Shown: positions 51,957-64,000, counted from the stretch's first letter. The stretch is 64,000 bases of DNA from Vigna angularis (GCF_016808095.1 NC_068971.1:5096501-5160500); one strand, 5' to 3'. Notes: a model not told the origin generated them from the letters alone. Program-made: numbers and translations.

Positions 51957-52917
51957 ATTGAGCCACCACTTATTCTTAATGAAAGAGAACGATAACGTCT
52001 ACGACCTTAAGTAGTATATAATACATTAACTAAACTGTTTATGAAACCTAAAGAAGGACTACACTTAGGTCGAACGCTCATTCATACGTATTTAATATTA
52101 TAACACAATCTTTATTAATGAAATTCCTTGTATAAGAAGAACCTACTATCGACGGACACTCGACCAAATTATCACATTTACTTAGAATACTACAGTTGAC
52201 GATCAAGCCCTATCTCAACTTAATTCACCACATGTATCATTAATCCATCCACACGTCCAAACAAGCAGTACACGGATATCTCGTACTCATCAAAAAATCA
52301 AACAACGTATCATGCAAACATACCAACGTTCAAACAAGAATTTAATCAAATTATATAAGCTTCCCTTACCTCTATACGTAACCGAACGCTCAACGAGGCA
52401 TAATAGAGCTCCCCACTACCAAAGACTTAACGTTTGACAATCACGTTTTAGGAGTACTGAACCAAACAGAAACCAGAAACACTCAGAATTATACTATCCA
52501 CTCAAGCGACCAGAAATAGAGGGTTGCATGCGAGACTAAACGAACGTACTAGAGAGAAAGAAACTCACCAGCTCAGAATCATAAACCGATCGGTTTAAAC
52601 GAAAGCTCTTGTCGCCGAGAGTGTTCACACGGTGCCTGAGAGGTGATCGGAAGAAGAAAAATGTGAGATTTTCTTAGAGAGAAGGTGGAGATTTTAGAGA
52701 GAAGGAGGAGAAAATGTTTTCAGCAGTTTGGAGGAGAAGAAAGGCATGCAGAGAAGTGGCACGACATTTGAAATTTGGCCTTAAATACTGCCGTCACCCA
52801 AAACGAACGGTCACTCTCCTACAGCCACCTGTTTTCCACTAACTGAGACGCTCACTCTCTTCTTGGCACATGGATCCCACTACTTGGGGTTTTGGGTTTG
52901 TTTTAATGAGTCTGACA
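50679..52917 (-). mobile_element. LTR-like element, copy B, 2239 bp, inverted relative to copy A
   Basis: Read on the minus strand, it begins TGTCAGACTCATTAAAAC and ends GGGATGTTACA, as copy A. It shares the CT-rich leader block with GATCACCTCTCAGGCACCGT, a splice-donor-like CTG/GTGAGT at the same place (about 52570), the ACCGTTCGGT words, and the acidic frame AEGEELLEEVLEDESKVKTE followed by a stop. The target duplication is not clean: GTGTT occurs at 52918-52922 and at 50670-50674, but the latter is four bases away from the element end. Confidence 0.7.
51921..51956. repeat. TA/CA microsatellite inside LTR copy B
   Basis: TA units followed by CA units. Confidence 0.9.
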
Positions 52918-53237
52918 GTGTTGCTTAAGTAATTTTCTACTATAAAATTCATATATTTTTGAGGTAATAAATAAATTATATGTATATATATATATATATA
53001 ATAGATGAAAATTGTTTAGAATTATCACTAGATTAATTCTATGTGTTTTATTAATAACAAGTATGCTGTATTTTGGGTAGCATATAGAATGTTGGGTTTG
53101 TACGTATTTATAAAATTGTTAATATTATGATGTATTTTATGTTAAAATTAGAATAAATATACTAACGTATAATTGTAATCCATGTAATATGCAATTATAA
53201 GATAAAAGAGAAGTATATAATTATATGTCTTGTGATT

Positions 53238-53240
<3 letters not shown>

Positions 53241-53296
<56 letters not shown>
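53241..53296. repeat. TA microsatellite
   Basis: About 28 TA units. Confidence 0.9.
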
Positions 53297-53300
<4 letters not shown>

Positions 53301-55690
53301 TAAACAAATTTAGATTCGTAGATAAATTAGTTATTACATATAGATTTTATCTATGGTTATAAAAAATTGAGTTACACACAATTTTTTTTTGTAGGTAATG
53401 TGAAAAAAAGAATTATCAATTTTTCGTATATAAAATTTATATGTAGTTTTGACGTGTTAAAATAATTTTTTTTTCTGAAAGATATTATTCGTGGGTAATG
53501 ATATATGATCTTTAATAAGTAAATAAATTTACCTGATTTTATATATTTAGAAATAATTAATTATTAAAAATTAAAACTCAAAATATATTTATCCACTCTT
53601 GCACTTTTAGAGAAGAACATTTTTGTTCACTATTACACTCATTCATTTTTCGTCCTTAGTCACTCTCGCGGTTCATTTTCGTTCTTCGTAAGTTTCCTAA
53701 TTTTCTTTGTTCAACCTTACTCTCTCTCGTGTCCACCATTGTTGTCGTGTGCTGACTCACAAAGAAGAAGTTTGTTTTTCTCATGTTCACTCACTATTCG
53801 TTCTTTTAGAGTTTGTTCGTTCTTCATTCCACTGGTAAGCAATCTTCTTTGTTCATCCCTAAATCCCAAAATTTCTACAATTGTAAATCTTTTCTCTTAC
53901 TATTGACACAAAACGCTTTATCTTGTGGTTCGTGTGTTATGTGTGCAAAACAATGTTGCATTGTGACAAGATTTTGATTGAGGTGAGTGTGTTGCGTTTT
54001 GGGTAGATTAAGAGTGCTACAGAGGTGTGTTTTGTTATTTCAATGTTTTTTATTTGTCTCTGCTTAGCTACAAGGAAAAGTTATTCATTTTGTTTAAAAA
54101 TCTTGATAAGAATGAGGGGAGGAGGTTGAAATGGGTTAGGAAACAAAACTATGTGAAGAGAAGTGATTTTTTGTTTGTTTTACCACTTTGCTAGAGGCGT
54201 AAATTTGGGGGCCTCAAGATGTTGGGTGGCTTGAGTATATTAAGTCAATGTTGGCAGTGCTGGCTAATTAAGGTTTGTGGTGCTTGATGTCACGGGAAGG
54301 GTAACACTTGAAACGGTGAGGTCATTTATGGCATTTTTTATGTGGAGAATAACATATGCATTCAAAAGTAGTGTTTATAAGGTTCTTGAAGAGGTAGTGA
54401 ACAAAGGACCAAAAATGGATAGATATATATTACAACTAAGTGATCGATTAATTTTACCTTGTGCCTTGCTTTGTATTTGCATATTATGGGAGTAGGATTG
54501 TTTTGCCTACTTAGTATGATGTTTTTGCCTACCTCTTAATTGTAATGCAGTTGGAATATAATGCATAAAAATCGGATCTTTCAATCAGGTACCATATATA
54601 TGTTTTCAGATATTAAATTTTAGTTCATATTTTAGTAGGTGAACAAGAAAAAAATTTTGGTTGTAATGTTCGAGTTACTGTTTTTAGTCTATTCTCCATA
54701 CCCATAAACAGAGGCAATGGTTTGACCCATCTTACTCAAATTTACTTTGCTTCAATGTGGATGCATATAAACACAACACCTAAAAAAACTTGGATGATTA
54801 TTTTATACTTCTTTATTGAATGAAAAACTAAGTTAGTTGTTCAATCATTGTTATAGTTAAAGCATACCATAGTATATGAATAACGGTTTTGTTGGCATTG
54901 GCTGGTAGCAATATTCTTCCATCTAATTTTTGTAATTTGTAAATAATAATCCTTTAATTAGCTTTCAATCATTGGTTTGTCAATAAGAATTGGTTTGTCA
55001 ATACAATAAGACGAGTGTTTTTGTGTTTGGGAGAGTGGTCGAGCTTGTTCTAGGTTAGAACTCGAAAAATTGAACTTGTTCCAAGTTAGAAGCTTGATAT
55101 TATAGTAATTATAGAAGCTTGACATCTTAGCATATAGTTCGACAAGCATCACAAATAACAATAATAATTTGACAATTAGTAAGGAAGCTTGACTAACATT
55201 ATAACCAGTCCGACAAGTAGCATGAAAGCTCGACAAGTAGTATAAAAGTTTGGTTGATAGTATAACCAACCGACACACAACATGGAAGCTCAACCGACGA
55301 CAGGCAACATGGGAGCTTAGTTAGTAGTATAAACAATCCAACATGCAACATATGATGTAATATTATTATACAAATCTTAAATCAACAACTATTTATGAAT
55401 CTTATATGTTTAAATTATTTACTTTAATGATTGATTATTATATATTATATAAAGTCTATATATTATGAATTTTCATTATAAATTTCGATGTCCAAAATTG
55501 CATAAACATTGCAGAAAAAATTACTATTATCAAAAGTAACAAACTACCTACGGACAAATCCATAGATAATGTTAACTATGATTGATTTACCTAAGAATTT
55601 TTTGCTACAGCAATCTATATAAGTTAAAACTACTTTACTTACAAAATTTATAACTTATTTACAGATTTTTGCAATAGTAGGTAATAATAT
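53297..55690. mobile_element. Candidate degraded DNA transposon (CACTA-like?)
   Basis: Both edges hold related words in opposite orientation: TTATCTATGG and GTAGGTAAT-type near 53340-53400, and the reverse of the same near 55540-55600. The right edge reversed reads CTACTATTGCAAAAATC. The interior has leader-like sequence (53600-53840, with CACTG/GTAAGC) and a degenerate array at 55060-55330. I find no transposase and no clean terminal repeat or target duplication, so this is tentative. Confidence 0.3.
55060..55330. repeat. Degenerate short tandem-like array
   Basis: The words GAAGCTTGAC, AAGCTCGACAAGTAGTATAA, AACCGACACACAACATGGAA and AGTTAGTAGTATAAAC recur about every 25-45 bases with much variation. 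Confidence 0.5.
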
Positions 55691-56216
55691 TTTTTCTTAC
55701 CGTGTCTATATTTTATATTTCTTATTATATATAATTGTTAGTTATATATTTGGAAACTCATAAATTAAAAAAAAATGAATTAAAAATTATGTCTAGAGTT
55801 TTAGTTTGGGATTAATTGTGTAAGAAAAAGCAACATCTCTTTAAATTATTAATTAGATAATGTGAAAAGGTGATTAATTTTCAAGAAAAGGCAATTAGAA
55901 CTTTAACCACACAGTGACATGTCTCACTCTGCAACATTTTCACTCAGCTCCACTATGCTAGCTGCCGGATACTAAACATTCTACATAGTACCACAATGTA
56001 TCATATTACACTATAAAAAATATATTTTTAACAGTTTTTCTTTATAACTTTTTTATAACAACTTATATTCTCGTGATACATTTCAAATATAAGAATCAAT
56101 AAAATAATAACACATATCAAAAAAAGTTATATTAAAATATCATGGTCATTACACTATCAATCTACCAAACAAGATAAAATGAGATTTATTTTTTCATAGA
56201 CGAAAATGAAACACCA

Positions 56217-56714
56217 TCAAATTCTGTTTTTTTCATGTGCTAATTTATTGAGCAAACCAGCCAGACCCTTCCTTTTCTTGGAAGGATCCTGAGACGTGGA
56301 TGATGAAGAAGAAGGAGATTGATCGATGGTGGTGGTTGGTTCATCCAACGGTGGAATGAGGTGAGGAAAGTTCAGCTTGGCTTTGGAGCCTCTAATCTTG
56401 AAAGCTGCATTGTCATAAGCCAAAGCAGCTTCTTCTTCAGTGTCATAAGTCCCAAGCCAAACCCTATTACTTTTGTTTGGATCTTTTATCTCTGCAGCAA
56501 ACTTTCCATGTGCCCTACGCCGCACTCCTTTGTACCTCGTCCCTCTCGGAACTACCTCTTCTGCTTTATCACCTTTCTCCGAGAACCAATCCTCATTCGA
56601 GACAAACACATTGTTGTTGTCGTTCAAACCATCGTGAACCATGTAATGTTCAATAGTGTCCAAAAATGTCATGTCAAATTCTGAAGTAGCATTTATGCCG
56701 TTATAAGTATCCAT
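56217..56714 (-). CDS. ERF transcription factor with divergent domain (copy 3)
   Basis: An intronless 165-residue protein. The AP2/ERF domain at about 61-117 differs from copies 1 and 2: RRRPWGKF is RRRAHGKF, so the Trp (equivalent to a DNA-contact Trp in AtERF1) is His69. [13 protein letters not shown] is [12 protein letters not shown], one residue shorter and with Arg changed to Lys. The second half ([32 protein letters not shown]) is normal. The N-terminal motif [15 protein letters not shown] and C-terminal [17 protein letters not shown] show it belongs to the same local family. It may bind DNA less well or with changed preference (inference). Confidence 0.9.
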   Translation of the reverse strand: MDTYNGINATSEFDMTFLDTIEHYMVHDGLNDNNNVFVSNEDWFSEKGDKAEEVVPRGTRYKGVRRRAHGKFAAEIKDPNKSNRVWLGTYDTEEEAALAYDNAAFKIRGSKAKLNFPHLIPPLDEPTTTIDQSPSSSSSTSQDPSKKRKGLAGLLNKLAHEKNRI

Positions 56715-56775
56715 CTTAGATTTGGAGATAGATTGCTGTTGATGTTATTACTACAGATTCGTGCATGTATTGTGA

Positions 56776-56784
56776 ATATATATA
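56776..56784 (-). promoter_or_regulatory. TATA box of ERF copy 3
   Basis: ACTATATATATTC on the minus strand, about 62 bases before the ATG at 56714. Confidence 0.6.
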
Positions 56785-57885
56785 GTACCAGCTATGGTGC
56801 TGTTTCCGACCATTTTTAATTATTTTATCATCTGTTGACCCGTGATGGAAGTGATCAATTTGAAACAAAAGAAAAAAAAAACATGTCTGTGTGTGAATTC
56901 ATGTTTATTAGACAAAAAAAACGAGTTTCAAATAATGGGACATGTTCACTGCATTTCGTTAAAGTTTACATCTTTTAATAACTTTATCACTTCAAAGTTT
57001 CTGTGGATTTGAATTAGTTGTAGATGAATTGAATTCATCTACGTAAGAGGGTAAAGCAAGATCTGCACAATGAAGAAGAAAATAAAAGAAGGTAAAAGTT
57101 ATATTAAAATATAAAAGAAAGTAAAATATATTTATTAATTATCAATATTTTACTTTTGTTTTAATATTATTATTTAACTATTTATTTATTATAATAAAAA
57201 GGTAAACATTGACGCATAACTTTAAGTTAGAATTAGTTATTTATTTAATGTTATCGATATAACGTAAATATATAGAAATGTCGATACAATATTTAAGACA
57301 CATTTTATTGATAAAAAGAGTTTAATATTTATTTATTTCATTTTTCGTGTTCTTTTTTCTTCTTCCGTTAACGATTAAGTTTACCCACTTTTTTTGACAA
57401 AGGGCAGAGACAGCACAGCTTTTAGAATATAGTAATCAATAAGCTTGAGAAAAAAAATACCAAGATCATCGTAATGTCTATGTATATTACTAGAGGTTTT
57501 TACAATAAAAAATAATCTCAAAGTTTATCAACTATAAGATTCTTTCTTTCCATTCTAATTCAAATTTTGATATTTTGATCTAAAATTTTAAAATAAATAA
57601 ATAAAATTATTTTAATCAAACGACATAAAAAAAATGATGTTATATATTGATTTTAGTTGAAGATATAATAATGTAAATAATTCAAAAACTAATTAATAAG
57701 TGATTTGACATAATACAATAGAAATAAGATAATTATATCATTTTATTTTCATACTGTAGTTTAATGATCATGACAAAATAATTTTATTATTGATTAATCT
57801 TATTAAAAGTTGGATTTAATTATTTTTAATATAATCTGACTGTGTAATGTTTTAAATATAAAACCTCATAAAATGATTTTTAAAT

Positions 57886-58015
57886 GTGGTGATAGTTTAA
57901 AAATAATGAAACTTGATTATTATAACAAAATTACTTTTTTATAAGGATAGTACCTTTCAAAATAATAAAACTCCACACAATTGAGATCGTCTCATTATTT
58001 TTAAACTATCACCAC
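57886..58015. repeat. 24-bp perfect inverted repeat with 82-bp loop
   Basis: 57886-57909 (GTGGTGATAGTTTAAAAATA...) is exactly complementary to 57992-58015. Possibly a small MITE or the base of a hairpin; no target duplication is evident. Confidence 0.7.
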
Positions 58016-58165
58016 TTATAAAATATTGTTTTCTAAATTTTTACACTATGCTAATTAATAGTTTTTACTTAATTAGTTTTGTGATTAAATAAGTTGCGTT
58101 AAAATAATAATTTAAATGGGCTAATGTTATAAATTTCATATTGAGTAAAATAAACCGGTTGTAAA

Positions 58166-59088
58166 TAGTGCCGTCAAAATGGGTTGAAACCCGTGAGCCA
58201 ATCCGGCTCACCATGGGTTTGAGCCGAGTTGGGTTGAAAAAAAATGCAAAATTTTTTATGCGAGCCAATTTTGACCCGGCTCACTAAGAACCCGGCTCAC
58301 ACGGGTTGAATCCGTGGTGGGTCGGGTTGGCTCACCAACCCACCAATTTTTTTAATTAAATTAAATTAATTATTCAAATCTTATTTTATTATTGAAATCA
58401 AATTAATTAAATTAATTATTCAAAATGTACAACCTTTACTTAGCAATAGCCTTTCCCGTTGTCTCTCCAAAAGTTTCCCTCTACAAATAAAATGCTAAGA
58501 TTATAGATTGAATAATATTATAGATAGAGATAAAGAAGAAGATACTTCAAGAGAGCATAATACTGTGAATTTATCCATTCAGGATTCCAATTTAATAAAT
58601 GAATAATATTATAGATTGGATAATTCAAGAATATATCATTTGTTTTATCTTATTTTTAGACCTATCTACAAGCCTGACAATTTTATCTTGTGTTATATAT
58701 TTTTGTTAACAACTATATGTAATTTCTTGGTCAAACGATTGTGTATGTCTCATTAAACTAAATTGGCAAAATTTTATGCTTGATAGCTTAGAATATATAT
58801 AACAATATATTTCTTTTGTTTCATTTTCTTTTATATCAATTGGTTAAATTATTATTGTTTCAATTTGATCGATCAAAGTAATATGTTATAAGAATCTGAG
58901 AAGAAAATGGTGAAAAAAAGTTAATTAAGTGAGTCAACCCGTTTAACCCACCAACCCGTGATGGGTCGGGTCGGGTTCAAATTTTTTCGGCTCGCTAATA
59001 AATGAACTAGGTTGGGTTGGCTCACTAAGTAACCAACCCGTGGTGGGTCGGGTTGGGTCGGGCCGAGTTACCTATTTTGACAGCTCTA
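58166..59088. mobile_element. hAT-like non-autonomous element, 923 bp
   Basis: The left end is TAGTGCCGTCAAAATGGGT and the reversed right end TAGAGCTGTCAAAATAGGT. A perfect 8-bp target duplication GTTGTAAA lies at 58158-58165 and 59089-59096, as made by hAT transposases. Subterminal zones are packed with GGGTTGG/GGCTCAC/AACCCG words in inverted order. The interior is AT-rich with no coding capacity. Confidence 0.9.
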
Positions 59089-59096
59089 GTTGTAAA

Positions 59097-62000
59097 TCGA
59101 TTAATAGAGTAAAAAGGAACTAAAACTATATATAATTAAAGTTAAAATCTCGGTGAGATGACCACCAAACTATACAAAAATAAAACAAACTGTTAATCGG
59201 TAAAATAGTGGTTAGGAAGCAAAACGTTGACTAATGCGGTGAATTATTTCGGTGTTATTTATCCATACTATTCATCTTTTGACAATTGTGTCTAATACGC
59301 TGTCGAAGATAACCTTTTGACTTTAATCTGATACGTTATCAATTATAATATTTTTATATTATCAAATAATTAAAAAAATATATTAGAAAATAATTTTAAA
59401 ATAATTATTACAAAATCAAATAAGTTTATCATATAACTTAATATTTAAATATATTTTACTCGCTTACATGTATATTTTGTGCAAAGATTTAGAAAATAAA
59501 TAAGAATAATTTTTTTTCATAAATAAAGTTTAATATTTTATTATTAGAATATTGAGCATATAAATAAAAAACAATTAATTATTTAAGTATGAAAATCATT
59601 ATTTTTTTAAAACTATTTTTTGGTCTCCAAATTCTTTTTAAGATATTAACGAAGTTTTTCATCTCTTTTAAAATTAAAAATATATCATAAAAATCTTAAG
59701 ATATGTAATCCTAATATAACATAATTTTCATCATAATAACTTTATCTTTACCTCTTTTTTATTTGGGTAAGTTTCCAAAAGTTGTACATATATACATAAA
59801 TACTAGGTTGCAGGCATGTGACTTAATTCGGTTTAAGATGAATCACTCTTAAGGTATATTCATACGTTGATATGAATTTTTTTGTGTACAAGTATTGCAT
59901 CCTAGGATAAAGTCAATAAACTTAGCTTAAGGAAAACTAAAAATTTTTGTGATAAGCATTTCAAATTAGATGATTTAGGATTATGTGGTCACTATACTTG
60001 ATATTTTGATGAGAGTATTATGTGTATGTTTTGAGTAGTTGATTTTGATGAAATTGTTGAAAATGAGTTTGATTTTTGTACAAGTTCTTTATATTATTGA
60101 ACTTATGTATATGTTGAACGTATTTTATTATTTTTTGGTACTAGTCATGGTGATATTGTTTTGAATGAGAAATGAATAAGATTTTGAAAATTGAATGAAA
60201 AATATTATTTGAAGGTTGTGTTAGTGCCCTATTGAATTATTATAACATATCAATTTAGTCAAATTAGTTCAATCCAATGTTATTTTAAAACTAAAAATGA
60301 TATGCTAAGTATTACAAAATAGTAGAAAACTCAATCTAAACCAAATTAATGAATTGATAATTGTTGTTGAGTTTTGATGTATGCAAACTTATTATGTGAG
60401 CCAAAACTCGTTTAGCGAGCTAAAACTTGTTAGGGTAGGTCTTTAAATAAGACTCTCAGTGTTTTGGTTTATTAGACGAACCAATCTCTTATATGAAATT
60501 AGTTTTTTTGTGAAAAATTTGAGAGCTAAAAAAGGATTGGTCACTAAACAAGTCAAGTCTCATTGGGTGAGTCTATCCTAATGTTTGGAGTCGTTAGATG
60601 AGTTTTATGCTCATATAGAAAAAACTCTATAAAATCACTTAATGATCATTCGTTGAATGAGTAGAATTTTCATGGGACGAATTCACATTCACTTATTGTG
60701 TTGATACCTTTGGCTAAATGAGTAGAACTTTGTCTGAGCAAATTCCAACATATGCTTAATTTGTTAAGTGAGTCAAATAATTATTAACTATAGTCTTGGG
60801 TGAATGATTGCATAAAATGATTGTCTACTCTTATTTTATTATTTTTTTAGTGTGTATTGAGGGGTTAATATAATTTTTATTCTTTATATTTTTTTATGCT
60901 AATGTTGATTAGTCACATGGGAAGACAAAAACTACAAGAAGAGAAATAATTCATGTTCTCATGGTGAGAAACAACATCCATTTAGTAGGAACTAAAGGTA
61001 ATAAAGTGGACACTAAAGACTAGATAATGAGAATTCATGTAGAATTTAGAACTTGATAAAAAATGATTTATTTGTTTTTATAGAAGTTTGAGTTTCTATT
61101 TGGGAGAACTTTTTGGAGTTCTAAGTTATAAAAACACAAATTTGAGTTATTGATATCTAATTAGGGATTACAAAATAGATCAATTTGGCTCGTTATATTA
61201 AAACATGTTAGAATTATTCTTGACGAGACATATGTACCCACTATTATTTTAAAATTAATATATATATATATTATTAAAATCATATAAATATTGTAATCTT
61301 TTAATTAATTAATGTATTATAATTTAAAATAATTATTACATTTATAAGTTAAATTATTCTATTATAATTAATAATTAAAATTTTATTTATAAGTGTTAAT
61401 AATTCAAATTATAATATTATTACATATTTTCATTTTTGGACCAAAATATATTATAGAAAAATCAATCTTTCACATTATTTTTTATTTTAATTTTTTATTT
61501 TAAAAAGAAGCACACTTGTGGATCAACGTTTTTTATCTATCAACTAATGTGAAACAGATCAAGACAAGCAGATTAAAAACTCCAATTCGATCCATCCACC
61601 AAATATTATTAGACTCACATATCATAATCTATTTTATCATCCTATTCCTACTTAAAATTGAGATTGATTTAATAATATTAAAATTAAAATCAAATCAACA
61701 AAATATCAAATTATCATAAAATTGACTATATACTTCAACTAAGACCAATCAATGATATTTTAACTAATATTAATTTTATAATGTTGGAGTTAAACAAGAG
61801 AGACAATATAACAAAATAAAACTTAAATATGAAAAAAGATAATAAGGAGAATTTTCAATTTTAAGTTTTTTTAAATAAAATGTGAAATTTCCTATTTTGA
61901 ATTACGTTCACAAATTTATAAAATTTATTTTTTTTAAAAAAAAGAAATCTATTCCAGTACCATGTTTTATGATAAAACTTCACATTTTTATAAAACTAAG

Positions 62001-63093
62001 TTATATCTAAAGATTTTTTATCCAATGATCAAACTGTTAATAATATTCTAATAACTAACAAGCTAGTGATAGAGTTTGTTTGTAGCATGTGAAGTATGTC
62101 CTTGTTAAGCCGAAAGTTTTGACAATTCGTTTTTCTAAGTCTGGAATACATTTGAAATTTTTTTTGAGGAGAATCCAACGTATCAACGTGATCTATCAAA
62201 TTAAATATTAGGTAAAAAAATTAAAATAATATTTTAAAATTTTTGAAGTTTAAAGAAGAAACTCAGAAAACTGAAGAACATAAATTGAAATATCATTAAA
62301 AAATCAATTTTCTTAGACTTTCCACCATTAATACATGTATTTTCCATCTGCAATCATAACAAGAGGAAATGTTGACAGAAGACCAACACATCAAATCTTC
62401 AAAGTTTTCTCTATTAATTAAAGGAAAACTGTAAGTTTTCTCCAATCGACAACCATATATTTAACTTCTTTAATATTTTATTTTCATCCATCCCAAATTC
62501 TAAAACTCTAATATTTATTTTAAAATAAGTAAATATGAATAATTATTTTATGAATCTTGATAACTATTTTAAAACGTGAGATGTTATAATATTATAACAC
62601 TAAATTAATATCATCATTTTGACCTTTTTATTCAACACATAATGAGTGTAATGTAATACCAAAGATTAACTTGAGTAATTTTTTATTTTAAAAAGACAGA
62701 AAGAAATAGAATTTTTATATACAAATCGGAATTAAATTTTTTACAGTGATTAAAAATATATTCAAGTGTACTTGATAAAAAAATAAGTTTTCTATTAAAT
62801 CAAAATTAGATTTATACCAAATTTAATTTTTTTTAAAGTTAAAGTAAATATATACCTCGATTCAGGTTGAGTATGCTAAGAGTGAATTCAAAATTGACCT
62901 TTTGGAGTGTGAAATTAAATTACTTTGTTATTTAATTTAAAGTATTATATATCTGAATTCACTTTGAAAATGTTAAATGTTAAAACTTTATCATTGATAT
63001 TGTATGAAAACCTATTATAACTATTTAGAATTTATTTTAATTAAGTTTTTTTAAAGTTATTATACTTATTGTCAAAGTATTGTTAAACTTCTT

Positions 63094-63097
<4 letters not shown>
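59097..63097. other. AT-rich spacer
   Basis: No gene supported. Around 60385-60790 there are repeated AATGAGTAGAA, AGTGAGTC and TAGCGAGC words at roughly 70-base spacing, as in some legume retroelement LTRs (impression only). Confidence 0.45.

Positions 63098-63155
<58 letters not shown>
63098..63155. repeat. TA microsatellite
   Basis: About 29 TA/AT units. Confidence 0.95.
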
Positions 63156-63158
<3 letters not shown>

Positions 63159-64000
63159 GTACATTTGTGATATTTATTCTTTAACAAAGGGAGGTTGAAA
63201 ATTCTAGGCTTAATCTTGTTTTAAATTCTTAAAAAATTGGAGAACTTTCAATTAAGTTTTTAATGTCGTATATTAAATACTCAATAAATATATCTTTTTT
63301 AATTGAATCTTTATTGTTAAATTTGTCTGTTAATTTTATAATTTTATAATTTTTTATAAAATTATAAAATCATAAATTATAATATTATAAATAATTACAT
63401 TTTAAAATAATAAAATAAAATATTGTAACAACTTAATAAAATGACATAACAAGATAACAACTTTTAAGTCACTTCATATCACACAGTTTACGGAAAAGTC
63501 TAACTACAGACTTTATTTATTTATTAAACATAAATTTATTTATTAACATTTACATTAAAATCATATTAAAAATAAAAAATATTTAAGATTTTGTATATAA
63601 AAAAAAATATATTAACAAATTTGAATAATCAAATCAAATATGTGTTATAATTTTTTATTTATTTAATAAACTTGAAATTTAGTGTTTCATCAAATGCTAT
63701 ACATCATTTAAACATAATTATTAAAAAAATGTATAATTAAGTTTGAAAGAGTTGAGAGAATTATAATTGTTTTAGTAATTTAAGAAAAAATAAATAAATG
63801 CTTTTAAGAATAAGTAATGAGATGAGAACATGATGAATATATATACATTCTAACTCTTCTTCATCGTACATCTAATTTTTAAGAAAATACTATCCATATT
63901 TAATCAATAGAAAAAATTTCTTTAAAATTAAAATAATTTAAATAATACAATAAATTTATCTTACATCATATTTTAAACATGATTACATATGACAACAGAG
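63156..64000. other. AT-rich spacer to the window end
   Basis: Nothing recognisable. Confidence 0.5.

Noticed and set aside
50670..52922. GTGTT as target duplication of LTR copy B
   Set aside because: The left GTGTT is separated from the TG end by four bases, so it is not a clean duplication; recorded as uncertain only.
54277..54495. 72-codon frame in the candidate DNA transposon
   Set aside because: No recognised domain; stays unassigned and is not called a gene.

Overview
The window is nuclear DNA from a flowering plant, most likely a legume of the bean/cowpea group. The evidence is strongly AT-rich spacer, GT-AG introns, plant-only families (PPR, ERF, RanBP2-type zinc fingers with CX2CX10CX4C spacing) and many plant-type transposons. 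The legume placement is inference from the general look of the repeats and was not tested by a search. No virus, prophage, CRISPR array or bacterial operon is present.

Layout. 1-1800: AT-rich spacer. 1800-5000 (+): a six-coding-exon gene for a plant nuclear protein of unknown function. 5000-8400: spacer with a diverged 70-bp tandem repeat. 8427-13861 (-): a multi-exon plant gene whose 3.4-kb third intron holds a functional-looking tRNA-Ser(UGA) gene, a 1.43-kb Mutator-like element and a hAT-like element. 15375-17450 (-): remnant of a Myb/SANT-like (L10-interacting/Harbinger-derived) gene, with a plastid tRNA-Leu fossil and two E2F-type sites just upstream. 18219-20066 (-): an E-class PPR gene broken by two opposite one-base frameshifts. 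21893-25764 (-): a seven-exon gene for a three-finger RanBP2-type zinc finger protein. 27204-29324 (+): an intact intronless P-class PPR gene, orthologue-like to Arabidopsis At4g19890.

The second half (33-57 kb) carries three group-IX-like ERF transcription factor genes (33603-34250, 43068-43685, 56217-56714). All are on the minus strand and share an N-terminal motif, so they form a dispersed tandem family. The spaces between them are filled with transposon debris: a LINE remnant with a gag-like scrap (37-38.6 kb), a perfect-hairpin MITE (39.4 kb), two related 2.2-2.5-kb LTR-like elements in opposite orientation (40.3-42.8 and 50.7-52.9 kb), a gutted copia element (47.2-48.6 kb), a second LINE remnant (48.6-49.4 kb) and long TA arrays. 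Beyond 57 kb there is a 923-bp hAT-like element with a perfect 8-bp target duplication (58.2-59.1 kb) and otherwise AT-rich spacer.

No pathway unites these genes. PPR proteins act on organelle RNA, ERFs on ethylene/defence promoters, and the RanBP2-type protein probably binds RNA. The least explained structure is the pair of LTR-like elements. They are packed with a GTTCGGT word, share a conserved 5' splice donor and share a short acidic reading frame. The clearest gene-level oddities are the double-frameshifted PPR gene, the gene with nested intron cargo, and the third ERF with altered DNA-contact residues.
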